This document shows positions 1 through 8,428 of a stretch of DNA of 64,000 nucleotides, piece after piece. The position numbers and the translations under genes were made by a program. Numbering within the stretch: position 1 is the stretch's first letter; every line of letters starts with the position of its first letter. Under the pieces are notes generated by a model. The model was not told the origin of the DNA. It made no database searches and saw only the letters and a list, made by a program, of their open reading frames with translations. The DNA is taken from NCBI RefSeq assembly GCF_003730295.1, contig NZ_QTSZ01000004.1:62001-126000 (forward strand), read 5' to 3'. The DNA comes from Ornithinibacillus gellani. GTDB taxonomy: Bacteria > Bacillota > Bacilli > Bacillales > Amphibacillaceae.

Positions 1-28
1 CTGTCTTTTTGTTATGGTTTTTTATCGA

Positions 29-110
29 TCAACAGCCAGTAAAGGCCTGTTTGTTCAACTAACAATCAATGGGGAAAGTGCGAAACGCCCACTGATTGAA
101 GTTTCACATT
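29..110 (-). repeat. Partial copy (half-unit) of the two-hairpin intergenic repeat
   Basis: This stretch carries the block CAGCCAGTAAAGGCCTG, then a hairpin built on AATCA(A/G)TGGGG and CCCACTGATT, and ends in GAAGTTTCAC. It matches the hairpin-B half of the full units at 21875-22187 and 62771-63060, in the inverse orientation to the 21.9 kb pair. It lies just past the 3' end of the NhaC-family gene. The other half of the unit is missing. Confidence 0.75.
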
Positions 111-114
111 AACT

Positions 115-1491
115 TCAATTTGTTGGATGATGTTTGATTCCCTTACCACCAAATAAAACGGTAATGATGGGACTAAGCAGACAGAAAAAGGCGAATGGTA
201 AATAGGTGAGTACAGGTACGCCTAGTACATCAGCGATAAATACCCCACAAACACTCCATGGTACAAGTGGATTGATAACCGTTCCAGCATCTTCAAGTGT
301 TCTGGACAGCACCTTATTCGGAATCTGTTGTTGCTGGTAAATATTTTTATACGTTTCACCGGTCAGCATGATGGATAAATATTGCTCACCAATTAGTACG
401 TTAATGCCGATAGCAGTTGCTGCTGTAGACAAAATAATGAGTCGCAGCTTTTTTAATTTCGCTTGGATAGATGCAAGCATGGTTGGAATAATCCCGGTTA
501 CAAATAGTAAGCCGCCAAACCCGAGTGCAAGAATGACAAGTGATACAGTAAATAACATACTGTTCATTCCGCCTTTCGATAATAAATCATTTACCGGTTC
601 AAAGTTCGTTGAAGCGGTATATCCTTCAAACCAATACTCCCATAGCTGAGTGAAAGGAATATGATTTACGATAAAAGCAAGACTAGTTGCAACAAGGCTG
701 CTCACTCCAATTGCAATAAAAGCTGGGATTTTATAAATGGTACAAATAATAAGTACAATTAATGGGATCCAGGAAGTCCAGTGAATCAATTGTGTTTCAG
801 CTAGTGCTGATTGATAGCTTAGTGCTGCTTCTGGAGAAATTTGCCCCTTAGGTGATAGAAAAACATATATTATAAATGAAATAATAAATGCTGGTATGGT
901 CGTTAAACTAATATGCTTTATATGCTCAAAAAGATCAACCTGCACAATTGTCGAGGCAAGGTTTGTTGTATCGGACAATGGAGACATTTTATCACCAAAA
1001 AAGGCTCCAGACACTACTGCACCCGCAGTGATGGCCAAAGATGCATCGTTGGCACTTGCCATTCCAATGAAAGCAACACCGATTGTTGCAGTAGTTGTTA
1101 ACGAGCTACCGAGCGATACACCAATCAACGCAGTAGCTGCAAATACGATGGCATAAAACCATGTACCACCAATCAGTTGAAACCCTACATTCATGAGTAA
1201 AGGTATGGTTCCACTTACCATCCAGCTACTAATCAATATGCCAATTAATAAAAAAAGAAATATAGCCCCCATGCCAGTTTTAGCACCATCTACCATGGCC
1301 AATTGTAAATCTGAGAAAGAAATTCTTTTTATCAGTCCAAATACAATTAGTAAAAATATTCCAAGTAAAATCGGAATATGTGGTACTGTTCCTAATCCAA
1401 TAATAAAATAACTTATGATTCCAATGATTAATATCGATAAAAGTAATGATTCTATAAGCAATGGCTTATGTTTGGGTTCAATGGGAAACAT
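115..1491 (-). CDS. NhaC-family Na+/H+ antiporter-like transporter, possibly a tyrosine transporter
   Basis: This is a 458-residue polytopic membrane protein with roughly ten or more hydrophobic segments and an NhaC-like core (LGSSLTTTATIGVAF, then GAFFGDKMSPLSDTTNLA near residues 165-185). NhaC proteins exchange Na+ for H+. The gene is preceded by a T-box leader, and comparative studies of T-box regulons have assigned some NhaC-type genes (yheL group) to tyrosine. Amino-acid uptake coupled to Na+ or H+ is therefore a serious alternative to plain antiport. The length is normal for the family. It is transcribed away from azlCD. Family assignment is firm; substrate is inferred. Confidence 0.85.
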   Translation of the reverse strand: MFPIEPKHKPLLIESLLLSILIIGIISYFIIGLGTVPHIPILLGIFLLIVFGLIKRISFSDLQLAMVDGAKTGMGAIFLFLLIGILISSWMVSGTIPLLMNVGFQLIGGTWFYAIVFAATALIGVSLGSSLTTTATIGVAFIGMASANDASLAITAGAVVSGAFFGDKMSPLSDTTNLASTIVQVDLFEHIKHISLTTIPAFIISFIIYVFLSPKGQISPEAALSYQSALAETQLIHWTSWIPLIVLIICTIYKIPAFIAIGVSSLVATSLAFIVNHIPFTQLWEYWFEGYTASTNFEPVNDLLSKGGMNSMLFTVSLVILALGFGGLLFVTGIIPTMLASIQAKLKKLRLIILSTAATAIGINVLIGEQYLSIMLTGETYKNIYQQQQIPNKVLSRTLEDAGTVINPLVPWSVCGVFIADVLGVPVLTYLPFAFFCLLSPIITVLFGGKGIKHHPTN

Positions 1492-1517
1492 ATTGATTCT
1501 CCTTCATGATGTAAATT

Positions 1518-1720
1518 AAAAAAGCTCCGTCCCCAAAAATAGGGACGAAGCTTACTCCGCGATACCACCCTGATTGACAGTTCTAATGAAACTGTCCAGC
1601 TCAATCGGTTAAATCCATTCAAACAAAATGTGTAATTCAATCATTTATCTGCCAGAGTTTACATCATCCACTCTGTTTCTTTATGCTGCTTGATAAATAT
1701 TTACTGCGCATTTTTGGATT
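1518..1720 (-). promoter_or_regulatory. T-box riboswitch leader of the NhaC-family gene
   Basis: Read on the minus strand, the leader contains the T-box core AGGGTGGTATCGCGGAG (about 1556-1572), which pairs with the tRNA acceptor end. It is followed directly by a hairpin of AAGCTTCGTCCC with GGGACGGAGCTT and a T run (1518-1553), the intrinsic terminator. Upstream stem-I-like sequence (GAGTGGATGATG, then AAACTCTGGCAGATAAATGA) is present. A UAC triplet at 1634-1632 sits where the specifier loop is expected, which would mean tyrosine; I assigned it by eye and it could be another codon. T-boxes antiterminate when the cognate tRNA is uncharged. Confidence 0.88.
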
Positions 1721-1868
1721 TATATGCAATATATGATTGTAAATTACTATACAGCTAGTTGTTTGCTATTGTCAATCCTTGAAGTTTGAAAATGAAGTTC
1801 TTTTTATATTTCGAGAAATCAGTTATAATGATTAGAATTTCATGTGTGCGAGAAGAGGTAGAGGCGAT

Positions 1869-2600
1869 ATGGAACAAATGGATATCAAGCAGCACCGTTC
1901 ACAGCGAGTGATGATGCTGAGGCGTGGAATGACAGTTGGAATACCAATTATGTTAGGTTATTTACCAATTGCTATTACATATGGTGTACTTGCCAAACAG
2001 GCGGGCATGAGTCTTGTAGAATTAACCTTCATGAGTATACTTGTGTACGCAGGAGCCAGCCAATTTATGGCAGCAAATATGATTGCAGTTGGAGCAGGAG
2101 CAATGGAAATTATTATTGCAACTTTTGTTCTTAATTTTAGACACTTTGTGATGAGTTTGTCGTTTACCAATCGATTGCGTTCCGTTGGGATCAATTGGAA
2201 AGCACCACTTACGCTAGGGCTGACGGACGAATCTTTTGCGGTTTCCAGTATGCATACAAAAGAACCAGGGATGGATAAAGGCGGCTATTTTTATGCAGGC
2301 ATATTTATTACAGCCTATATCTCATGGATTGTAGGTTCTTTTTTAGGTGGTGTACTTGGTGAAGTTATTCCGGAAAACTTAAGTCAAAGTATGGGCATTG
2401 CATTGTACGCTATGTTTATTGGTCTGATTGTGCCAACGGTAAAGAAAGAATTAAAGGTTGGACTCATTGTCATTATTGCAATGTTAATTAACACATTATG
2501 TATGGAGTTATTTCATATGAGCTCTGGCTGGGCTATCGTAATTGGTACAGTTTTCGGCGGCTTCTTTGGGATATTTTTATTGGAGGAGGAGCAAGCATGA
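1869..2600 (+). CDS. azlC: AzlC-family branched-chain amino acid exporter subunit
   Basis: This AzlC-type large subunit (243 residues from the chosen start) has about seven hydrophobic segments and the family sequences GIPIMLGYLPIAITYG, YAGASQFMA and NFRHFVMSLS. Together with AzlD it forms a two-component exporter for branched-chain amino acids or analogues. I chose the ATG at 1869 because a purine-rich AGAGGTAGAGG lies just upstream; an in-frame ATG at 1842 lacks a ribosome site. The gene overlaps azlD by four bases (ATGA), so the two are translationally coupled. The real substrate cannot be read from the sequence. Confidence 0.9.
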   Translation: MEQMDIKQHRSQRVMMLRRGMTVGIPIMLGYLPIAITYGVLAKQAGMSLVELTFMSILVYAGASQFMAANMIAVGAGAMEIIIATFVLNFRHFVMSLSFTNRLRSVGINWKAPLTLGLTDESFAVSSMHTKEPGMDKGGYFYAGIFITAYISWIVGSFLGGVLGEVIPENLSQSMGIALYAMFIGLIVPTVKKELKVGLIVIIAMLINTLCMELFHMSSGWAIVIGTVFGGFFGIFLLEEEQA

Positions 2601-2890
2601 TTTTTGCAATTATTATTGGCATGTCACTGGCCACAATGATACCAAGGATTATACCTGCATTTATTGTGGACAAGCTGCGATTTCGTGATTGGGTAAATCG
2701 CTGGTTAAATGCAATTCCTTTTGCCGCACTTGGTGCTTTGGTTTTTCCGGGAATATTGACTGTGACACCAGATAAGCCCCATATCAGCATCATTGGAGGG
2801 TTAACAGCGGTTGTATTAGCATATTTGGGTGCACATGTTATTTTAGTCGTTATCGGAGCGATTGTAACTGTTTTCATTCTCTCAACGTGA
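2597..2890 (+). CDS. azlD: AzlD-family branched-chain amino acid exporter small subunit
   Basis: This 97-residue small membrane protein has about three to four hydrophobic segments. Its start overlaps the azlC stop (ATGA) and GGAGGAGGAG precedes it, which is typical for azlCD. The sequences MIPRIIPAFI and NAIPFAALGALVFPG match the AzlD family, the partner needed for AzlC function. It is the last gene of the pair; the next gene begins 74 bases later. Confidence 0.9.
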   Translation: MIFAIIIGMSLATMIPRIIPAFIVDKLRFRDWVNRWLNAIPFAALGALVFPGILTVTPDKPHISIIGGLTAVVLAYLGAHVILVVIGAIVTVFILST

Positions 2891-2964
2891 TATATTAGAA
2901 TAGAAATAGATGAAATCTAAAACTGTCGAGCAGGATATGTTTGTACAGTCCAGAGGGGGATTAG

Positions 2965-3525
2965 ATGATGTTTTCTATTCGGAAGGCAACATATGACGAT
3001 GCGGAAGCTATTGCAGATATTCATGCGCGCACTTGGAAAAATACATATAAAGATTTAATTGATGAAAAGGATATTTCAAATATTACTTATGAAAATCGAA
3101 AAACACTTTGGGAAACGATACTTAGCGTTCAAACGGGGAACCGTTGTACATATGTTATTCACAATGAAGAACAAATTGTAGGATTCATTTCCGGCGGTCC
3201 AGAAAGAACAAAACGATTCAATTATGATACAGAGATTTATAATATTTATTTATTGGATGAATTCCAGCAACAAGGCTTAGGTGTACGACTATTGTATGTG
3301 TTTGCTGTGGAGATGAAAAAGCGAGGCTATCGCTCTATCCTTGTATGGATTTTAAAGAAGAATCCATCGAGTCGTTTTTATGAGCGCTATGAAGCGAAGC
3401 CTGTTGGCACAGTAGAAACATCTATTGGAGAAGGAACCTATCAAGAAACCGCATATGGCTGGGAAAATATTGATGATTTACTAATGCGCTTAGAAAAAAA
3501 TAATCGATACAAGAAAAAGAGCTAA
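2965..3525 (+). CDS. GNAT-family N-acetyltransferase
   Basis: This 186-residue protein has the GNAT fold: an N-terminal IRKATYDDAEAIADIHART stretch, the strand IYNIYLLDEFQQQGLG leading into the acetyl-CoA-binding loop (QQQGLGVRLL, near residues 107-116), and a C-terminal SRFYERYEAKPVG typical of the family. Such proteins acetylate small molecules, peptides or antibiotics; the acceptor is unknown here. AGAGGGGGATTAG precedes the start; the first or second ATG of the ATGATG pair could serve. It ends at a strong bidirectional terminator. Confidence 0.85.
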   Translation: MMFSIRKATYDDAEAIADIHARTWKNTYKDLIDEKDISNITYENRKTLWETILSVQTGNRCTYVIHNEEQIVGFISGGPERTKRFNYDTEIYNIYLLDEFQQQGLGVRLLYVFAVEMKKRGYRSILVWILKKNPSSRFYERYEAKPVGTVETSIGEGTYQETAYGWENIDDLLMRLEKNNRYKKKS

Positions 3526-3527
3526 TT

Positions 3528-3609
3528 TAAAAGCGAACCATATCGTGCCAGGGAGAAGGAGTAATGTCGCTCCATTCCTCTCCATCCCTGTCTATATGGT
3601 TCGCTTTTA
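3528..3609. terminator. Long bidirectional hairpin between the GNAT and CDF genes
   Basis: The outer arms AAAAGCGAACCATAT and ATATGGTTCGCTTTT are exact inverse complements, and an inner pair CAGGGA/TCCCTG extends the stem. It lies between two convergent genes and has a T run on each strand, so it can terminate both. Confidence 0.85.
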
Positions 3610-3610
3610 T

Positions 3611-4492
3611 TTATTTATCTATTGATTTATATGGTTCAATATGAATATGTGTATAGGCAATATGATGTTTATCAGCGAGAAGCTGTTCGACCTGAACTGT
3701 GATATCGTGACTTTCTTGTACATCTAGATGTGGGTCTACCAGGATGGTAATATCAATAAGTGCTTGATTACCATGAAAACGGCCTTTAATATCACGAATA
3801 TGCTTTACCTGTGAAACGTTTGAAACACTCGCCTTTATTTTTTCGAGTTGCTTTTCATCAAAGCCATCTGTTAAAGAATGTGTTGCATCTTTGAATATAT
3901 GCCATGCAGTTCTACATATAATGAAACCAACGAGTAATCCAGCAATGGGGTCTAGCCAAAAAACACCGAATTGGGCACCAATGATCCCAATAAAGGCACC
4001 GAGGCTTACGAGTGCATCGGAGCGGTTGTCTTGAGCAGCTGCATAGATGGCACTACTATTGATCTTTCTGGAAAGCGATAAATTAAAACGATAAACAAGT
4101 AGCATGATGACTGCAGAGCCAAATGCTGTCCAAGCAGTTAATAAGTCCGGCTGAACCGTGCTTCCCGAAAAAAGTTTTTGAATAATATTGATAATGACTT
4201 GAATACCTACTGTCATCATGATAAAAGCAGCGAATAGGGAAGCAATGGTTTCAGCACGATAATGGCCATAACGATGGTCTTGATCGGGGGGGATTCTTGA
4301 TATTTTTAATCCGACCAACAATGCAATCGATGCAATTACATCAGTAGAGTTATTTAAACCATCAGCTCGCAATGCCTCTGAGTTTCCGATATAGGCAATC
4401 CATAATTTGACTATCGATAGTACCAAGTAGGCGATGATGCTTAGCCAAGCTCCTTTTTCACCTTTTTTTAAATTCTCATAGGATTGATCCAT
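3611..4492 (-). CDS. Cation diffusion facilitator (CDF) metal efflux protein
   Basis: This 293-residue protein has six predicted membrane segments followed by a cytosolic C-terminal domain of about 85 residues. The CDF metal-site motifs are visible: LRADGLNNSTD in segment 2 and DNRSDALVS in segment 5, with HRYGHYRAET between segments 2 and 3. CDF proteins exchange cytosolic Zn2+, Mn2+, Fe2+ or similar for protons. The opening LKKGEKGAW resembles the manganese-efflux branch (MneP/YdfM-like), but the DxxxD pattern alone does not settle the metal. RBS AGGAGGAAAAAA precedes the ATG. Confidence 0.88.
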   Translation of the reverse strand: MDQSYENLKKGEKGAWLSIIAYLVLSIVKLWIAYIGNSEALRADGLNNSTDVIASIALLVGLKISRIPPDQDHRYGHYRAETIASLFAAFIMMTVGIQVIINIIQKLFSGSTVQPDLLTAWTAFGSAVIMLLVYRFNLSLSRKINSSAIYAAAQDNRSDALVSLGAFIGIIGAQFGVFWLDPIAGLLVGFIICRTAWHIFKDATHSLTDGFDEKQLEKIKASVSNVSQVKHIRDIKGRFHGNQALIDITILVDPHLDVQESHDITVQVEQLLADKHHIAYTHIHIEPYKSIDK

Positions 4493-4749
4493 TTTTTTCC
4501 TCCTATGTACATATGAATGATTGATTATACATGATAAGGGAATATCTCATGTTGCATGTTACCATAGTTTAACAAAGCAATCATTGGTGGGTCTAGAGAA
4601 ACATTAACGCATGAAGCTATATATGTAGCGTATACGCAACAGTATTAGCTGCAGATAATATTGAGATTTTTTCATATTGTAAGCGTTTGCCATTGCAATT
4701 ATTCGTAAAATTTAGGATAATAGAAAAAAGGAACAAGGAGGCGCGTTCC

Positions 4750-4983
4750 ATGAAAACAGAAAGGGTCAATTATCAATTTAAACGTTATAAAGGAAAAGTG
4801 TTGGGAGCAAGAAGAGAAATATCTTATGAAATTCAGCTTTCATCTCGCTTATTGCTGGATGAATTATGCTACAAATGGAATAAAAAGCATATACAAGCAC
4901 AGCTGGATCAAGCTATTGATAACGACGATCGACATGCCTTTCTTACCTGGAGTAAAGTTTTTAGCGCTTATATCCGAGAGTAA
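4750..4983 (+). CDS. IDEAL-domain small protein
   Basis: This 77-residue soluble protein has a C-terminal IDEAL domain (LDQAIDNDDRHAFLTWSKVF, about residues 52-71), a short helical module found in several small Bacillaceae regulatory proteins. I chose the ATG at 4750 because AAGGAGGCGCGTTCC precedes it; an upstream in-frame start at 4687 has no ribosome site. It stands alone, with a terminator downstream. No enzymatic function is suggested. Confidence 0.75.
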   Translation: MKTERVNYQFKRYKGKVLGARREISYEIQLSSRLLLDELCYKWNKKHIQAQLDQAIDNDDRHAFLTWSKVFSAYIRE

Positions 4984-5006
4984 ACAAACATGATAGTATT
5001 GTTTTA

Positions 5007-5035
5007 TAGCCTTGCCCATGGCGAGGCTATTTTAT
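5007..5035 (+). terminator. Rho-independent terminator after the IDEAL gene
   Basis: The stem TAGCCT with AGGCTA, extended by inner pairs around GCCCATGGC, is followed by TTTTATTT. Confidence 0.7.
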
Positions 5036-5137
5036 TTCATATCGAAAAAGTGAAAAGGGGGGATATGTCCAAATTTTTAATACTGCCACAACATTTTAGC
5101 ATGGTTCATCATTATTGTTGTAAGTGTAGGTGAGGAA

Positions 5138-5722
5138 ATGAAGTTAATCAAAAATTTAATTTTTGCAGGATTTATACTATCTCCTATTTATATCTTATAT
5201 GCACACCATTTGATTCGACATACTGCAAATCAAATGACACCACCAAATATTCCATATTTAATTGTACTTGGCGCGAAAGTTGATCGGAAAACAATGTCGC
5301 GGAGCCTATTTAATCGAGCAAAAATGGCTTTAGCCTATTTACAAGATAATCCATCAACCAAGGCTGTTCTTACGGGCGGCCAAGGACCAGGTGAGGATAT
5401 TACAGAAGCAGTGTCCGTAAAAAATTATTTAAAGGATCAAGGAATAGCGGAAGAACGCCTACTATTGGAAGAACGCCTACTATTGGAAGAACGTTCCACA
5501 TCGACCTTCGATAATATTGCTTATGCTAAACAATTGTATGCTGAAGTGGAAGAGGCAGTAATTGTAAGTAATGATTTTCATCTATTTCGATCGATTCAAA
5601 ATGCAAAGAAACTTGGTATCAAAGGATATCCTTTAGCTGCTGAAACGCCGAAAGTAGTGAAAACAAAATTATTTATTCGCGAATATGCTGCAATTACAAG
5701 GTTATTTCTATCGGGGAAATAA
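5138..5722 (+). CDS. DUF218 / YdcF-like (SanA/ElyC-type) envelope protein with an internal duplication
   Basis: This 194-residue protein has one N-terminal membrane segment (about residues 5-25) and a DUF218 domain (YLIVLGAKV, TGGQGPGEDITEA, then VSNDFHLFRS). Members such as SanA and ElyC act at the cell envelope; the biochemical role is not established. An 18-bp tandem duplication (5450-5467 and 5468-5485) repeats the residues EERLLL, placing six extra residues just before ERSTSTFDN, where the family has one ER-SxxT-xxN segment. The frame is kept. It may be cotranscribed with the MFS gene 41 bases downstream. Confidence 0.82.
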   Translation: MKLIKNLIFAGFILSPIYILYAHHLIRHTANQMTPPNIPYLIVLGAKVDRKTMSRSLFNRAKMALAYLQDNPSTKAVLTGGQGPGEDITEAVSVKNYLKDQGIAEERLLLEERLLLEERSTSTFDNIAYAKQLYAEVEEAVIVSNDFHLFRSIQNAKKLGIKGYPLAAETPKVVKTKLFIREYAAITRLFLSGK

Positions 5723-5763
5723 GCATCTAGACAAGCATCTTAAATCAAAGGAGGGGGACAAAT

Positions 5764-7065
5764 TTGAAACGTAAAAAAACAGTATTTAGCTGGGTATTAT
5801 ATGATTTTGGAAACTCCGCTTTTGCTACGACCATTATGGCTGCTGTGCTGCCAGTATTTTATTATGATGTAGCAGCAAAAGGACTGGAAGAGAATTTGGC
5901 AGCTAGCTATTGGGGCTATTCCAATTCGATTGCTGTATTGATTGTTGCCATCATGGCTCCCATTCTAGGCGCAATCAGCGATTATTCTGCCGCCAAAAAG
6001 AAATTTCTCCGCTTCTTCGCCTATATGGGTATGATTGCAAGTGTACTTTTGGCCTTTGTAGGAGAAGGGGATTACATATTTGCTTCCATCTTGTTAATTG
6101 TTGGAACGATTGGTTTTTCAGGGGGAAATGTATTTTATGATGCATTTTTACCAGAAATTACAGACGAGAAGGAAATTGATCGGGTTTCTGCGTCTGGATT
6201 CGCTTGGGGTTATGTCGGTGGTGGAATCTTATTGGCGATTAATGTCCTGATGATTTTAAAGCCGAATTTATTTGGATTGCCACATGCAACAGCTGCTAGT
6301 CAGGCAGCATTTGCCAGTGTGGGGGTTTGGTGGTTTATTTTTTCCATTCCACTTTTCAAAAATATTCGTGAAGAGAAAAAGACTGCTGTAAAACGCGAAA
6401 AGTCCTATGTTGCAATTGGGTTTTCAAGAGTGGCAGGAACCTTTAAGGAAATACGACAATATAAGCAATTATTAATTTTTCTACTTGCATTTTGGATGTA
6501 CAATGATGGTATTTCTACAATTATTAAAATGGCGACCATTTATGGAAAAGACATTGGTATTGATACCAATTCATTGATCACGGCCTTATTAATAACACAA
6601 TTTGTTGGCATACCATGTACGTTTTTCTTTGGATGGCTGGCGAACAAGATTAGTGCTAAAAAAGCACTGACCTTGTCACTGTATATTTATATGGGAATTG
6701 TTGTGCTTGGCTACTTTATGACATCGGCATTCCATTTTTATATGTTAGCCGTATGCGTTGGTTTTGTACAAGGAGGAGCACAGTCTTTAAGTCGTTCCAT
6801 ATTTGGACGAATGATCCCTGCCAATAAACACGCTGAATTCTATGGTTTTTATGGTATATCTGCTAAATTTGCGGCAGTTTTTGGGCCATTCATCTTCGCA
6901 CTCGTTGGGCAGCTCACTGGCTCATCAAGATTGGGGATTGTTTCTTTGGTTTTCTTCTTCATCGTCGGAATTATTTTGTTAAAGTTTGTAGACATTGAAA
7001 AAGGAATGGAAGATGCACGTCGTCAATCTGGAAAGGTTGGAAAAGTTGAAGTAAAGCCTGAATAA
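5764..7065 (+). CDS. UMF1-type (Atg22-like) MFS transporter
   Basis: This 433-residue transporter has about twelve membrane segments. The opening WVLYDFGNSAFATTIMA and the later SLSRSIFGRMIPA are characteristic of the UMF1/Atg22 branch of the major facilitator superfamily. In fungi Atg22 exports vacuolar amino acids; bacterial members are uncharacterised permeases. Translation very likely starts at TTG 5764, preceded by AAAGGAGGGGGAC. No ATG start with a comparable ribosome site exists. Confidence 0.83.
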   Translation: MKRKKTVFSWVLYDFGNSAFATTIMAAVLPVFYYDVAAKGLEENLAASYWGYSNSIAVLIVAIMAPILGAISDYSAAKKKFLRFFAYMGMIASVLLAFVGEGDYIFASILLIVGTIGFSGGNVFYDAFLPEITDEKEIDRVSASGFAWGYVGGGILLAINVLMILKPNLFGLPHATAASQAAFASVGVWWFIFSIPLFKNIREEKKTAVKREKSYVAIGFSRVAGTFKEIRQYKQLLIFLLAFWMYNDGISTIIKMATIYGKDIGIDTNSLITALLITQFVGIPCTFFFGWLANKISAKKALTLSLYIYMGIVVLGYFMTSAFHFYMLAVCVGFVQGGAQSLSRSIFGRMIPANKHAEFYGFYGISAKFAAVFGPFIFALVGQLTGSSRLGIVSLVFFFIVGIILLKFVDIEKGMEDARRQSGKVGKVEVKPE

Positions 7066-7078
7066 TGGAGTGAATACG

Positions 7079-7125
7079 ATATAAAGTGATGCTTCAATCT
7101 GTGGGGATCAGCCAGTTAATCTGAG
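7079..7125 (+). repeat. Short, internally deleted copy of the two-hairpin repeat
   Basis: This carries both outer ends of the repeat (ATAAAGTGA-GCTTCAATCTGTGGGG and CAGCCAGTTAATCTGAG) with the interior missing. The orientation is the same as the tandem pair at 21.9 kb. Confidence 0.7.
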
Positions 7126-7135
7126 TCAAACAATA

Positions 7136-7168
7136 AAAGCCTAAAATTCCATGAGAATTTTAGGCTTT
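7136..7168. terminator. Bidirectional terminator
   Basis: The perfect arms AAAGCCTAAAATTC and GAATTTTAGGCTTT flank a short loop between the convergent MFS and phospholipase-like genes. Confidence 0.85.
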
Positions 7169-7172
7169 ACCT

Positions 7173-8087
7173 TTAAACAATAGGATCACAATATTGATTC
7201 GTTAACTTCATTTCAAGTGGTAGACCGGTATCATAAGAAATATTACCAACCAGCTTCTGCAACTGTTCATTTGGAGTTACTTCGTTACCTGCCCAAAAAC
7301 GGATAACCTCACTCATTATTTCGATTCCTTCTAATTTTGCTTGTTCATATAAATCAAGAAAGCTATCTGTAGAAGGGGTATTTGTCGCTGGGTGATACCA
7401 GGTTGTATGGTTAAGATTTAAATAATCTACTTCATCTTTTATTGGTTGATGAGAGTAAGAAGAGATAAATGATTTTAGGAATATATTTTTCCAACCGTAT
7501 GGATCTGCCAGTAATTTTAAGGCAAATTTCATGTCCTGGTATGCTTTTTGAATATAGCATGGGTTATCGAATGGCAACGCTGGGAAAAATGTTTTAATTG
7601 TGTGATGCAGCAATTGAGCAGCATCCTTATTCATTGCCCGCCCGACGTTAATTTCTTTATAGACAGGCACTTTCCATGTTTTTAAGTTATGATATTTTTC
7701 CATTAAGGTAGTATCAATGCATACCTCCAGTTTTTGGTGATTGCTTCCTTCATATCCTGCACGATAATTTATATATGGATGTGCATTTCTGTCTAAGATA
7801 TGATGAGTCACAAAACCAAATACATAAGCCTGCACTGGTTTGTCCTTATTCTTTGCCTTTTGTATCATTTCCATTATCACAGGCCCGCATTCCTGTGTAT
7901 GCAGCAGACTACCGATTTTATTTACATGTGATTCTTTTAACCAAGGCCAGAAATGGTGGTAAAAAAAAGGATCTGGTCCCTGTGCTCCCAATTTCATTAA
8001 TGCTTCGTGTTTAGAAAAAGAATTCGGATTACCAATCGTATCAATTAAATCCTCACAAAACAGCATATGTGTCCAAATATTTGGCAT
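7173..8087 (-). CDS. Zinc-dependent phospholipase C-like protein
   Basis: This 304-residue protein fits the zinc-dependent phospholipase C (PF00882-like) family. Potential metal ligands are visible in WTHMLFCEDLID, GAQGPDPFFYHHFWP, FGFVTHHILDRNAHPY and later histidines. I placed the start at 8087 because GGAGGAAATACC precedes that ATG; the open frame runs 28 codons further upstream with no ribosome site. No signal peptide is apparent, so an intracellular hydrolase role is more likely than a secreted phospholipase. Substrate is unknown. Confidence 0.75.
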   Translation of the reverse strand: MPNIWTHMLFCEDLIDTIGNPNSFSKHEALMKLGAQGPDPFFYHHFWPWLKESHVNKIGSLLHTQECGPVIMEMIQKAKNKDKPVQAYVFGFVTHHILDRNAHPYINYRAGYEGSNHQKLEVCIDTTLMEKYHNLKTWKVPVYKEINVGRAMNKDAAQLLHHTIKTFFPALPFDNPCYIQKAYQDMKFALKLLADPYGWKNIFLKSFISSYSHQPIKDEVDYLNLNHTTWYHPATNTPSTDSFLDLYEQAKLEGIEIMSEVIRFWAGNEVTPNEQLQKLVGNISYDTGLPLEMKLTNQYCDPIV

Positions 8088-8428
8088 GGTATTTCCTCCT
8101 TGCATCGTGTTGCTTTCGTTCAATATAGAAGACATATGCTTGATTAAGATTGCATGATTATTGTAGTTCATCAGTTTTTCACTTGCTTGTCTTCCAAAAT
8201 ATAGGATTGCATTAATAAGTATATATGAAATTAAACAATGGTTCAGTTAAAATGTGGACAATTTTGTGACGAAGCCTATATGTCAAAGGTTTGTTCACAA
8301 TCTTGTTACGCTTTTATCACAGATTAACTGGCTGTAAGCCCTTAAGGTCTCACTTCGTTCAAAAGTAGGTAGAATGTCAAAAAATTTGATACAATAATAA
8401 TGGAGTTTAAATAAGGGAGGAAGTCCAG
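8088..8428. other. Intergenic region upstream of fumC
   Basis: This 341-base divergent spacer between the phospholipase-like gene and fumC holds one partial repeat (8313-8350). It presumably contains the promoters of both genes. No small gene with a ribosome site was seen. Confidence 0.5.
8313..8350 (-). repeat. End fragment of the two-hairpin repeat
   Basis: The sequence TTATCACAGATTAACTGGC and TGTAAGCCC matches only the hairpin-A end of the full repeat unit. The rest of the unit is absent. Confidence 0.7.
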
